NCBI RefSeq assembly: GCF_900114215.1
Contig: NZ_FOSG01000011.1
Span: 62,001-126,000, forward strand
Direction: 5' to 3'
DNA from: Streptomyces mangrovi
Lineage (GTDB): Bacteria; Actinomycetota; Actinomycetes; Streptomycetales; Streptomycetaceae
Length of the DNA: 64,000 bases
Position 1 is the stretch's first letter. Every line of letters starts with the position of its first letter. The position numbers and the translations under genes are program-made. Under the pieces are notes generated by a model. The model did no database searches. It saw nothing but the letters and a program-made list of their open reading frames with translations, and was not told the DNA's origin. Positions 24,955 through 33,106 of the stretch are shown here, piece by piece.

Positions 24955-25536
24955 TCAGGCCTTCCCGGACCCGGCGGCCGCGGCGCTCTCCCGCCTCGTG
25001 CCCCGCTGCCACCAGCGGCGGCGGGGCGGATGGACGGCACGGCCGATGCGGCGGCCGAGCAGCAGGTAACCCAGCAGCGCGCCGGTGGTGTTGAGGATGA
25101 CGTCGTCGATGTCGAACGCCCGGCCCGGCACCACGGCCCCCTGCACCAGCTCCACCGCCACCATCACCGCCGTGGTCAGCAGGACCACCCGCAGCAGTCC
25201 GCGGGCACGCGGCCAGGCCACCGGCAGCAGTACTCCGAACGGCACCCCCAGGGCGATGTTGCCGCCGAGCTGCTTGACGGTGTCGCGGAACGCGGGCTGC
25301 TCCAGGTAGTTGCGGATGGAGTCGCCCGGCCGCAGATTGCTGTGCGTCAGCGCCTCCGAGGCGTACGACGGCGTCAGGGTCAGTCTGGCCAGCACCACGG
25401 CGAACAGCACCGTCGCCGCCAGGGCCACCACCATCACCAGCGCCCGCACCAGGGGCGGCCGGGGTGCGGCGGGCTCCCCGCTCACGGCTGTGGCCGCGTC
25501 GGAGTCCGTACTCCTCGGCGGAAGACCGCGCCTCAT
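24955..25536 (-). CDS. VanZ family membrane protein
   Basis: 193 aa with four hydrophobic helices: VRALVMVVALAATVLFAVVL, then NIALGVPFGVLLP, VVLLTTAVMVAVELVQG and DVILNTTGALLGYLLLG. The motif ELVQG...RAFDIDDVILNTTGALLG is the VanZ/RDD-adjacent signature. VanZ homologues give modest teicoplanin resistance in enterococci; most actinobacterial members have unknown roles. No other van genes are nearby, so resistance should not be assumed. The start at 25536 is likely but weakly marked; an in-frame GTG lies three codons upstream. Confidence 0.8.
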   Translation of the reverse strand: MRRGLPPRSTDSDAATAVSGEPAAPRPPLVRALVMVVALAATVLFAVVLARLTLTPSYASEALTHSNLRPGDSIRNYLEQPAFRDTVKQLGGNIALGVPFGVLLPVAWPRARGLLRVVLLTTAVMVAVELVQGAVVPGRAFDIDDVILNTTGALLGYLLLGRRIGRAVHPPRRRWWQRGTRRESAAAAGSGKA

Positions 25537-25920
25537 CCCTCGCACCCCCGGTCGTGGTCGGCCCTCGACTGTGCGGCACGCGGAGCGCGCCGTGCATGCC
25601 GGATACCCGGAGCAACGGTCCGCATGCGGTCCAACACGGCCGCCGGGCCGCGTTCCTGAGGCGCGGTCGGTTCGCACGGCGGTGCGTCACCGGGCCGGGC
25701 GGGAAGGGACGTTGGTCCCCGCCCGGTGTTCCCCTTTCGGCCCTGTGGTGGACGCGGCGGGGCGGGCAGCATCGTCGTGCGGCTGTGGGGAGCCGTGAGG
25801 GGGAGAGGTCGAAGCGGCCCGGGAGGAGCGGCCCGGGCCGCCTCGCCGTGCCCGGGGGTCTTCCGGCCCGCCCGGCCTCTCGGCACACCCGCCCGGACGG
25901 TGCGGCGGAACCGTTCGCGG
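25537..25920. other. Intergenic region upstream of the CsoR/CstR-type operators
   Basis: About 385 bp with no credible gene: open frames here lack coding codon bias and homology by eye. The part nearer the flavoprotein gene (25921-26135) holds the operators, promoter and a leader of about 140 bp. Confidence 0.5.
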
Positions 25921-25992
25921 ATACCCGGTGGGGTATTTGCGGTTTCTCCGCCCCGTGCTCTAGTCTGGGTCTCCTGATACCCCCAGGGGTAT
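25921..25992 (+). promoter_or_regulatory. Promoter flanked by two CsoR/CstR-type operators
   Basis: Two 16-bp palindromes, ATACCCGGTGGGGTAT (25921-25936) and ATACCCCCAGGGGTAT (25977-25992), flank a promoter-like pair TTGCGG (25937-25942) and TAGTCT (25961-25966) with an 18-bp spacer. The ATACCC-N4-GGGTAT form resembles operators of CsoR-family repressors, including the persulfide sensor CstR. The downstream sulfide:quinone-oxidoreductase-like gene makes a sulfur signal more likely than copper. Confidence 0.7.
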
Positions 25993-26135
25993 ACAAGGAA
26001 GTGCTGGACGTGTCCGGAGGAGTCGAGGAGTCGCGGACCCCGGCGGCTCCCACCCGAGCCGCCGACCCCTCGCCCCGGCGGCGTGAGCCCCCGGGCTCAC
26101 CGGCACATCCGCACCCATGCAGACGGGAGCACCCC

Positions 26136-27353
26136 ATGTCCCCCAGAACCAGCCCCGGCACCCCGGACCGGCGCGTGCTGATCGTCGGCGGCGGCAGCGC
26201 CGGCATCAGCACCGCCGCCCGGCTGCGGCGCGCGGGAGTCCGCGACATCACCGTGATCGACCCCTCCGACGTCCACTGGTACCAGCCGCTGTGGACGCTC
26301 GTCGGTGGCGGCCAGGCGTCCCTGCGCATCACCGGCCGGCCCGAGGCCTCCGTCATCCCCGAGGGGGTGCGCTGGATCCGGAAGGCCGCCGAGGCGGTCG
26401 ATCCCGGCGTCCGCACCGTCACCCTCTCCGACGGCACCGAGGCCGGCTACGACTTCCTCGTGATGGCCCCCGGCATCCAGCTCGACTGGAACGGCGTCCC
26501 GGGCCTGGCCGAGGCGGTCGGCCACGACCGCGTCAGCAGCAACTACGCGCCGGAGTACGCCCCCCGCACCTGGGAGCTCATCAAGGACATGCGCTCGGGC
26601 ACCGCCGTCTTCACCCATCCCGCCACCCCCCTCAAGTGCGGCGGCGCACCCCAGAAGATCGCTTATCTGGCCGCCGACCACTGGCGCAGGAAGGGTGTCC
26701 TGGACCGGATCAGGGTGGTGCTGGTGATACCGGACCCGGCCCTGTTCAAGGTGCCGGTCTGGAACCGGGAGCTGGAGCGGGTCGCCAGGCGGTACGGCAT
26801 CGAGGTCAGGCTGAACACCGAGATGACCGCCGTCGACGGCGACCGGCGCACGGTGACCCTCACCGGCCGCGCCGCCGGGACCGAGGAGACACTCGGCTAC
26901 GACATGCTGCACGCGGTACCGCCGCAGAGCGCCCCCGACTGGGTCGAGAAGAGCCCACTGGCCGACCCGGCCAGTCCCTACGGCTTCGTCGAGGCGGACA
27001 GGCACACCCTGCGCCACCCCCACCATCCGGAGGTCTTCGCCATCGGCGACGTCGCGAACCTGCCCACCTCCAAGACCGGCGCGGCCGTCCGCAAGCAGGC
27101 GCCCGTGGTCGCCGGCAACCTGCTCGACGCCATGCGGGGGGCCGAGCCCTCGCACCGGTACGACGGCTACACCTCCTGCCCACTGGTGACCGCGCGGGAC
27201 AGGATGCTGCTCGCCGAGTTCGACTACGACCTGAAGCCCGCGCCGAGCTTCCCGCTGATCGACACCACCAGGGAACGCCGCGACATGTGGCTGTTCAAGC
27301 GGTACGGCCTGCCGCCCGTGTACTGGCGCGGGATGCTCACCGGCCGGCTGTGA
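26136..27353 (+). CDS. Sulfide:quinone oxidoreductase-like FAD flavoprotein
   Basis: 405 aa pyridine-nucleotide-disulfide-like flavoprotein. The FAD dinucleotide motif is near the N-terminus (VLIVGGGSAGISTAARL), and the C-terminal FAD motif is EVFAIGDVANLPTSKTGAAVRKQAP. The segment FTHPATPLKCGGAPQK carries one Cys where SQR enzymes have a redox Cys, and LTGRL ends the protein. SQR oxidises sulfide to persulfide and feeds electrons to quinone at the membrane. Flanking CsoR/CstR-type operators support a reactive-sulfur role. The expected second active Cys is not obvious: the only other visible Cys, in GYTSCPLV, lies near the C-terminus, so the class is uncertain. Confidence 0.82.
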   Translation: MSPRTSPGTPDRRVLIVGGGSAGISTAARLRRAGVRDITVIDPSDVHWYQPLWTLVGGGQASLRITGRPEASVIPEGVRWIRKAAEAVDPGVRTVTLSDGTEAGYDFLVMAPGIQLDWNGVPGLAEAVGHDRVSSNYAPEYAPRTWELIKDMRSGTAVFTHPATPLKCGGAPQKIAYLAADHWRRKGVLDRIRVVLVIPDPALFKVPVWNRELERVARRYGIEVRLNTEMTAVDGDRRTVTLTGRAAGTEETLGYDMLHAVPPQSAPDWVEKSPLADPASPYGFVEADRHTLRHPHHPEVFAIGDVANLPTSKTGAAVRKQAPVVAGNLLDAMRGAEPSHRYDGYTSCPLVTARDRMLLAEFDYDLKPAPSFPLIDTTRERRDMWLFKRYGLPPVYWRGMLTGRL

Positions 27354-27361
27354 CCGGCCAC

Positions 27362-27401
27362 CCGGCCGCCCCGCTCCCTCACCGGGGGGAGGGGCGGCCG
27401 G
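27362..27401. terminator. Hairpin after the SQR-like gene
   Basis: CCGGCCGCCCC (27362-27372) pairs with GGGGCGGCCGG (27391-27401), an 11-bp perfect stem with extra CTCCC/GGGAG pairing inside. Confidence 0.75.
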
Positions 27402-27464
27402 ACCGTGTCACTCGCCGGGCCGCCCGTGCCGGGCGCCGGTGCAGGGCGCCGGGGGAGGGCCGGG

Positions 27465-27809
27465 TCAGAGGGAGGGGAGGCCGGGCGACGCGGGAGAGAG
27501 CCCGGGGGAAGGCGCGGACGGGAGTGCGCCGGACGCCGTGGTGGCCTCACGCTCGGCCAGGGCGGCCTGGGCCAGCAGCCGCCGGGCCAGCTCGCGCGCC
27601 TCTTCGGCGGTGAGCGCGGCCCAGGTGCCCGGCGTGCTGCCGCGGCCCGGGCCGAGATCCAGGGTGACCCGGCTGATCGGCCGGTCCGCGGTGGGCAGCC
27701 GCAGACACTTCACGGCGATCCGCCGGTCGCAGGAGGTGACCATCGGCGTCTCGCCGGCCGGCCGGGGAAGCGCCCGTCCTGTCTCAGCCACTGTTCCCAC
27801 ACCTTCCAT
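27465..27809 (-). CDS. Conserved hypothetical protein
   Basis: 114 aa from the ATG at 27809; GTG starts a few codons later are equally plausible and the frame extends upstream. The central part (RRIAVKCLRLPTADRPISRVTLDL) reads as beta strands and is followed by a helix with LTAEEARELARRLLAQAALAE, then a Ser/Pro-rich tail. No family is recognised. Codon usage is normal for the window. The hairpin at 27925-27959 isolates it from the flavohemoglobin gene upstream. Confidence 0.55.
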   Translation of the reverse strand: MEGVGTVAETGRALPRPAGETPMVTSCDRRIAVKCLRLPTADRPISRVTLDLGPGRGSTPGTWAALTAEEARELARRLLAQAALAEREATTASGALPSAPSPGLSPASPGLPSL

Positions 27810-27924
27810 CTCATACCGCTCATAACGCAGGGGCACAGTGAGTAGCGCTGTTCGGGCCCGGGATGTTCCCGCCCCGCCGGACCGGCCGCGTCCGGCCCCG
27901 TGCGCGTGCACGGGAGCGCACACG

Positions 27925-27959
27925 CGTACGGCCCGCCGGTCGCACCGGCGGGCCGTACG
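27925..27959. terminator. Long hairpin after the flavohemoglobin gene
   Basis: CGTACGGCCCGCCGGT (27925-27940) and ACCGGCGGGCCGTACG (27944-27959) form a perfect 16-bp stem with a CGC loop, just downstream of the flavohemoglobin stop. Confidence 0.8.
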
Positions 27960-27995
27960 TTCACCCGTGACCGCCCCGGGGGAAGGGCGGCGGCC

Positions 27996-29198
27996 TCAGG
28001 CCGCCGCGCCGGCCAGCCACAGGTCGGGCCCGAAGACCTCGTACCGGATCTCCCGGGCCGGCACCCCCGCGCGCAGCAACTGCTCGCGCACGGAGCGCAT
28101 GAAGGACAGCGGACCGCACAGGTACACGCTCGCGCCGGTGTCCACCTCCAGCCCGTCGAGGTCCATCGCGCCCCGGCGGGCGCGGGACTCCTCGGCGCCG
28201 GGCCGCTCGTACCAGAACACCGAGCGCGCTTCCGGCAGCCGATTCACCAGCCGCTCGGTGTCGGCGCGCAGCGCGTGGTCGCCGGGGGAGCGGTCGGCGT
28301 GCAGCACCGTCACCGGGCGGGTGGAGCCGGTGACGGCGAGGTGTTCGAGCATGCCGACCATGGGGGTGCAGCCGATTCCGGCGGAGACCAGCATCAGCGG
28401 CCGGTCGGACCGGTCCAGCACCACGTCCCCGAAGGGGGCGGAGAGGGTGAGTTCGTCGCCCGGCCGCACGGTGCGGTGCAGCAGGTTGGACACCTCGCCC
28501 TCCGGGGCGCCGTCGCCCTGGACCCGCTTGACGGTGATCCGGCGCGTCCGGTCCCCGGGGGCGGAGGAGAGGCTGTACTGGCGCAGCTGGTGGACGCCGT
28601 CGGGCATCCGCACCCGCACGCTCACGTACTGGCCCGCGCGGGCGGCCGGCGCGGGCGTCCCGTCGGAGGGGCGCAGCAGGAAGGACACCGTGTCGGGGGT
28701 CTCCTCGCGCCGCTCGACGACCGTCCACTGCCGCCAGGGGTGCCCGGGCTCGACCTGCGCCATGAGATAGAGGCGGGCCTCCTGGGCGATCAGGGCCCCG
28801 GCCATCAGCCAGTACACCTCGTCCCAGGCCGCCGCCACCTCGGGGGTGACCGCGTCGCCGAGCACGTCGGCTATGGCGGCGAAGAGGTACTTGTGCACGA
28901 TCGTGTACTGGTCCTCGGTGACACCGACGGCGGCGTGCTTGTGGGCGATGCGGGCCAGCAGCGTGTCGGGCCGGGTGCCGGGCTCGGTGACCAGGGCGCC
29001 GGCGAAGGCGGCGATGGAGCCCGCCAGGGCCTGCCGCTGCGCGCCGCTGGCCTGGTTGCCGCGGTTGAACATGCCGTCGAGCAGCTCGGGGCGGTCGGCG
29101 AACATGGTCGCGTAGAAGCGGGTGGTGATCTCGTCCAGCGCACCGCCAACGGCGGGCAGGGTGGCACGGATCACCGAGGCCGATTCGGCGGAAAGCAT
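27996..29198 (-). CDS. hmp: Flavohemoglobin (nitric oxide dioxygenase)
   Basis: 400 aa, the normal length. The globin domain (about 1-140) has the proximal His at about H88 in IAHKHAAVGV and a KYLFAAIADVLGDAV helix. The reductase follows: FAD motif RQYSLSS, NAD motif SAGIGCTPM and the C-terminal VYLCGPLSFM and YEVFGPD. These enzymes oxidise NO to nitrate using NAD(P)H and O2. The ATG at 29198 follows TAGGAG. The upstream gap is long and AT-rich in part, but no clear NsrR site was recognised. Confidence 0.92.
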   Translation of the reverse strand: MLSAESASVIRATLPAVGGALDEITTRFYATMFADRPELLDGMFNRGNQASGAQRQALAGSIAAFAGALVTEPGTRPDTLLARIAHKHAAVGVTEDQYTIVHKYLFAAIADVLGDAVTPEVAAAWDEVYWLMAGALIAQEARLYLMAQVEPGHPWRQWTVVERREETPDTVSFLLRPSDGTPAPAARAGQYVSVRVRMPDGVHQLRQYSLSSAPGDRTRRITVKRVQGDGAPEGEVSNLLHRTVRPGDELTLSAPFGDVVLDRSDRPLMLVSAGIGCTPMVGMLEHLAVTGSTRPVTVLHADRSPGDHALRADTERLVNRLPEARSVFWYERPGAEESRARRGAMDLDGLEVDTGASVYLCGPLSFMRSVREQLLRAGVPAREIRYEVFGPDLWLAGAAA

Positions 29199-29709
29199 GA
29201 CGCTCCTAGGAGGAAGGGGCACGGGGTTCGTCGGCCGCTGACGTGCGGCCATGACCTGTCTAGCAGCGGCGGGCGGCGCTTTCGGGCGCCGGGCGGGGAT
29301 CAGGGCCGAAAGGCCCTGCCGCCGGGGACGTACGGCCTCGGCCACCGCTTCCGGGGCGGGGACGTGCGGCCCCGGGGCGGCCCGTGACCGCTGCCCCGTA
29401 CGGCCCGCCGCCCGCGTTCGGAGGCGCTGCCCGTGCCCGGCCGCCGGACTCCGGCGGTTCAGCGGCCGGTGACGGGGGCGGAGTCGGGGACAGTGAGGTT
29501 TATCACGATTACCTCATAATCGCTATTTTTAGCCCGAATCCACCTCGCCGATTGTTCTCATGGGGCAGACGGGGGCCGTGTGCGGGCGCTCGCCCGGCGG
29601 GCGTCGCGGTTGCCCCGATCGCGCCATCCGGGGGAAGGTTGCCGGACGGCAATTCTCTGTTCGGTGTTCCACCCGGCGTTCCGTTCAGCGTTCATTCGGC
29701 AGGAAGGCG
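29199..29709. other. 511-bp divergent intergenic region with overlapping palindromes
   Basis: No gene is seen. An AT-rich patch holds two overlapping inverted repeats: TGAGGT/ACCTCA (29494-29516) and CGATTA/TAATCG (29506-29522). Nearer the phosphatase start, GTTC occurs five times between 29659 and 29693. It separates hmp from the PP2C-B12-STAS operon and should hold both promoters. Confidence 0.6.
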
Positions 29710-31401
29710 GTGGGGCCCGCGGCGCGGGCCCCGGTTGTGGCGATCTTCGAGGATTCATCTGCCCGGCCGCGCGGTACCGGTACCGGCTCCGGTGCCGTGT
29801 GGGACGACGCGCCCTGCGCGGTGCTGGTGGTGGATCCGTCCGGCACGGTGGTGGGGGCCAACGCGGTCGCCACCGGACTCCTCCCTCAGGCGGTGCCCGG
29901 CGCACGGCTGGAGGAGGCGGTGCCGCACTGGCTGGCCGATGCCCACCGGCGCCTGACCGCGTCCTCCGCCCCGCTCTCCGGGCCGGGCGAGGCGCCCGGG
30001 GGCGAGGCCGGCGGGCGGAGCCTGCGGGCGCATCCGGCCCGCGGCGGAAACGGCGACGTGGTGTGGTGGCTGCTCGACGACACCGAACTGCGCCTGGCCG
30101 AGGACGCCCTGCGCGGCGAGCGGGAACGCACCGCCCTTCTCGCGGAGGTGTCCGAGACCCTGTCGGCCACCCTGAACGTCGAGCGGTGCACAGAGGCGAT
30201 CGTGCGCCTGGCCGTGCAGCACCTGGCGGACGCGGCCGTGCTGATCGCCCCGGCGGCCGGACGCAGGCTCCCGGTCACCCACGGCACCCCCGAGGGCCCG
30301 GTGCACGGCACGGCCGAGGCGGACCCGGAGACGGTGCCGGGTCTGAGCGAGGCGCTCCAGGGATTCCCGCCGGTGCCCTCGCGCTGGATCGACCCCGCGC
30401 TGCTGCCCGACTGGATCATGCCGCCCCGGTTCGACGGACCGGCGGGCTCGGTGGTGGTCACCCCCCTGCCCGGCCACGGCGTCCCGGCCGGGGCGCTGGT
30501 CCTGCTGCGCCGCACCGGCCACGCCGCGTTCAGCCGGAGCGAGGAGACCTTCGCGAGGCTGTTCGCCGCCCGGGCCGGAGCCGCGCTGTCGGCCGCCCGC
30601 CTGTACGCCGAGCAGGCCGCCATCACCGAAACGCTGATGCGGGAGCTGTTCCCGCCCGGGCTGCGCCAGGTGCACGGGGTCGAGTTCGCCGGCGGCTACC
30701 GCGTGTCGGAGCTCAAGGAGTGGGTCGGCGGCGACTTCTACGACCTCCACCCCGCGGCCGGGCCGGACGAGGAGTCCCTGGTCGTCCTGGGTGACGTGTG
30801 CGGCAAGGGGCTGGAGGCGGCCGTCCTGACCGGGAAGATCCGCAACACGCTGCACGCCCTGCTGCCGATGGCCGGCGACCATCCGCGGGTGCTCGGCCTG
30901 CTCAACGGCGCGCTGGTCAGCTCGCACCACACCCGCTTCGCCACCCTCGTACTGGCCTCCGCCGCCCGTGTGGACAACCACGTCAGGCTCCGGCTGACCA
31001 GTGCCGGCCACCCTCCGCCGCTGATCGTGCGCGCCGACGGGAGCGTGGAGGAGGCCGACACCCGCGGGTCGCTGATCGGCGTGCTGCCCAGGATCCGGGC
31101 GCGCACCGCCACGGTCGAGCTCGCGCCGGGCGAGACGTGCCTGCTGTACACCGACGGCATCACCGAGGCCCGCGGCGGGCCCCTGGGAGGGGACATGTTC
31201 GGGGAGGAGCGGCTGAAGGACGCGCTCGGGGAGTGCGCGGCCATGCCGGCGGAGGCCGTGGTCGAACGCGTCCGGATGCTCGCCGGCCAGTGGGTCGCCG
31301 GGAGAAGCCACGACGACATGGCCGTCGTCGCCATCACCGCGCCGCGCACCGTGCACCTCAGCGCGGTGGACGGCCACACTCGGGGCAGGTACACAACATG
31401 A
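29710..31401 (+). CDS. PAS/GAF-PP2C (SpoIIE-type) serine phosphatase
   Basis: 563 aa from the GTG at 29710 (AGGAAGG just upstream; another GTG lies at 29737). Domains in order: PAS-like (about 35-150; CAVLVVDPSGTVVGAN), GAF (about 155-305; LLAEVSETLSATLNVERC) and a PP2C/SpoIIE domain from about 320. Metal ligands are visible in GGDFYD (about D342), DGITE (D482) and SHDDMAVV (D535, D536). Such phosphatases dephosphorylate STAS anti-anti-sigma proteins. The next two genes overlap by ATGA and encode a B12-binding protein and a STAS protein. Confidence 0.88.
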   Translation: MGPAARAPVVAIFEDSSARPRGTGTGSGAVWDDAPCAVLVVDPSGTVVGANAVATGLLPQAVPGARLEEAVPHWLADAHRRLTASSAPLSGPGEAPGGEAGGRSLRAHPARGGNGDVVWWLLDDTELRLAEDALRGERERTALLAEVSETLSATLNVERCTEAIVRLAVQHLADAAVLIAPAAGRRLPVTHGTPEGPVHGTAEADPETVPGLSEALQGFPPVPSRWIDPALLPDWIMPPRFDGPAGSVVVTPLPGHGVPAGALVLLRRTGHAAFSRSEETFARLFAARAGAALSAARLYAEQAAITETLMRELFPPGLRQVHGVEFAGGYRVSELKEWVGGDFYDLHPAAGPDEESLVVLGDVCGKGLEAAVLTGKIRNTLHALLPMAGDHPRVLGLLNGALVSSHHTRFATLVLASAARVDNHVRLRLTSAGHPPPLIVRADGSVEEADTRGSLIGVLPRIRARTATVELAPGETCLLYTDGITEARGGPLGGDMFGEERLKDALGECAAMPAEAVVERVRMLAGQWVAGRSHDDMAVVAITAPRTVHLSAVDGHTRGRYTT

Positions 31402-32561
31402 CCATCCGCACAGACCCCGCCTCCACCGCCGCGAAGTCCGCGGCCGACCCGCACACGGCCGGTCCGCACGCGGCACGGGAAAGGCTGTGGGACGCCGTCC
31501 GCGAGGGCGACGAGTACGCGGCCTCCGAGGCCGTCTTCGCCGCGCTGGATGCCGGCACGGACCCGGAGGCGGTGCTGCTGGACGTCATCGCGCCCGTCCA
31601 GCGGAAGGTGGGCGCCGAGTGGGCCGCCGACCGCATCACCGTGGCGCAGGAGCACGCCGCCACCGCCATCAACGACCGGATCATCGCCGCACTCGCCCAC
31701 CGGGTGCGCGGCGGGGCACGGCCCGGCGCCGGGGCGGGCCGCGTCACGGTCGCCTGCGTGGACGGCGAGTGGCACGCCCTGCCCGCCCGGCTGCTCGCCG
31801 AGGTGCTGGTGCTGCGCGGCTGGCAGGTCGACTTCCTCGGCGCCCAGGTCCCCGTACCGCACCTGATAGCGCATCTGCACCGCACGGGGCCCTGCGCCGT
31901 CGCGCTGTCCTCCTCCATCCCCACCCGCCTGCCCACCGCCCACGCCGCGATCACCGCCTGCCAGGCGGCCGGCACCCCGGTGCTGGCCGGTGGTGCGGCC
32001 TTCGGCCCCGACGGGCGCTACGCCCGCCTGCTGGGCGCCGACGCCTGGGCCCCGGACGCCCGCGCCGCCGCCGACAGGCTGGGTGGGGAGACGCCGCTGC
32101 TGCCCGGCCCGCGCTCCGCGCACCATCCGGTCGACGACCTGCCCCACCTGGCCGACCAGGAGTACACGATGGTCTCGCGCACCGCCCCCCGGCTGGTGGG
32201 GGAGACCATGACCGGGCTGGAGGAGCGGTTCCCGGCCATGCGCGAATACACCGAACGCCAGCGGCTGCACACGGCCGAGGACGTCGCCCACATCATCGAC
32301 TTCCTTTCCGCCGCCCTCTACGTCGACGACGAGGAGCTGTTCACCGGCTTCATGACCTGGACCGCGCAGATCCTCACCGCCCGCAAGGTCCCCGCCCACT
32401 CCCTGCGCCCCGCGCTGGACCTGCTGGCCGGTCAGCTGCAGGACTTCCCCCGCACCACCCGCCTGCTGGAACAGGCCCACCGGGCCCTCGACGCGGACTC
32501 CGCCCCCGCTCCCGCTCCTGCCACCACACCCGACACCACCGGCCACGGAAAGCCCGAATGA
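31398..32561 (+). CDS. B12-binding protein with CarH-type photoreceptor signature
   Basis: 387 aa, overlapping both neighbours by ATGA. A four-helix segment contains W75-x9-E85-H86, the motif that shields the adenosyl group in CarH/LitR photoreceptors. The Rossmann-like B12 domain follows, with E124-W-H126 giving the lower His ligand in the E-x-H pattern, then GWQVDFLGAQVP and LSSSIPTRLP. There is no MerR DNA-binding domain; instead a C-terminal helical region (about 265-365: HTAEDVAHIIDFLSAALYVDD) resembles a sensor or effector module. Probably a light or adenosylcobalamin sensor feeding the PP2C/STAS partners. Confidence 0.88.
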   Translation: MTIRTDPASTAAKSAADPHTAGPHAARERLWDAVREGDEYAASEAVFAALDAGTDPEAVLLDVIAPVQRKVGAEWAADRITVAQEHAATAINDRIIAALAHRVRGGARPGAGAGRVTVACVDGEWHALPARLLAEVLVLRGWQVDFLGAQVPVPHLIAHLHRTGPCAVALSSSIPTRLPTAHAAITACQAAGTPVLAGGAAFGPDGRYARLLGADAWAPDARAAADRLGGETPLLPGPRSAHHPVDDLPHLADQEYTMVSRTAPRLVGETMTGLEERFPAMREYTERQRLHTAEDVAHIIDFLSAALYVDDEELFTGFMTWTAQILTARKVPAHSLRPALDLLAGQLQDFPRTTRLLEQAHRALDADSAPAPAPATTPDTTGHGKPE

Positions 32562-32947
32562 CACCCATGCACCGCCCCTCCTTCGCGCTCGCGGCCGAGA
32601 CCGGCCCCGGCACCGCCCGGCTCCGCGTCACCGGCGACCTCGACCACGAGACCACCGGGGAACTGGTCGGCGCCGTACGCCTGCACCTCGGCGCCCGGCC
32701 GGCGCCGGACGACCTCCACCTCGACTTCGCCGCGCTGAGCACCTGCGACTCCACGGGACTCTCCGGGCTGCTGCTCGTCCACCGCCTCGCCGGCGCCCGC
32801 GGCACCCGCCTCCACCTCGACAACCGCCCTCCCTTCCTGGAACGGCTCCTGGACATCACCGGCACCCTGGAGTACCTCACCGCACCGCCCGGGGAGGAGC
32901 CCCCGGGGCAGGCCGGGGAGCCGGAGCAGCGGACCGGCGCCCTCTGA
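32558..32947 (+). CDS. STAS domain anti-anti-sigma-factor-like protein
   Basis: 129 aa, starting in an ATGA overlap with the B12 gene. The STAS fold is read from LRVTGDLDHETTGEL, LHLDFAALSTCDSTGLSGLLLVHRLA and LHLDNRPPFLERLLDITG. The Ser/Thr of CDSTG is the usual phosphorylation site of RsbV/SpoIIAA-type antagonists. It is the likely substrate of the PP2C phosphatase two genes upstream. No anti-sigma kinase or sigma factor lies next to it. Confidence 0.88.
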   Translation: MTPMHRPSFALAAETGPGTARLRVTGDLDHETTGELVGAVRLHLGARPAPDDLHLDFAALSTCDSTGLSGLLLVHRLAGARGTRLHLDNRPPFLERLLDITGTLEYLTAPPGEEPPGQAGEPEQRTGAL

Positions 32948-33106
32948 CGGCGTCCGGCGGCGACCATCCCCGTCCCCGCTCCGCCCCGCCGGGGAGGCGG
33001 GACGGGCAGATGTCCGGAAACCGCCGGTCGGTCGGTGGGTGACGGGCCATGCTGGTGCCGAGCGGACCGGACCCGTCCGGACCGCGGCCGAGAGGAGACC
33101 CAGCAC

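Noticed and set aside
24955..25536. VanZ protein as evidence of glycopeptide resistance
   Set aside because: No vanHAX, vanRS or other resistance genes are nearby; VanZ-like proteins are common and mostly of unknown role.
29659..29693. GTTC repeats as a PhoP (PHO) box
   Set aside because: Spacing is 7, 12, 5 and 7 bp instead of the regular 11-bp units of Streptomyces PHO boxes.
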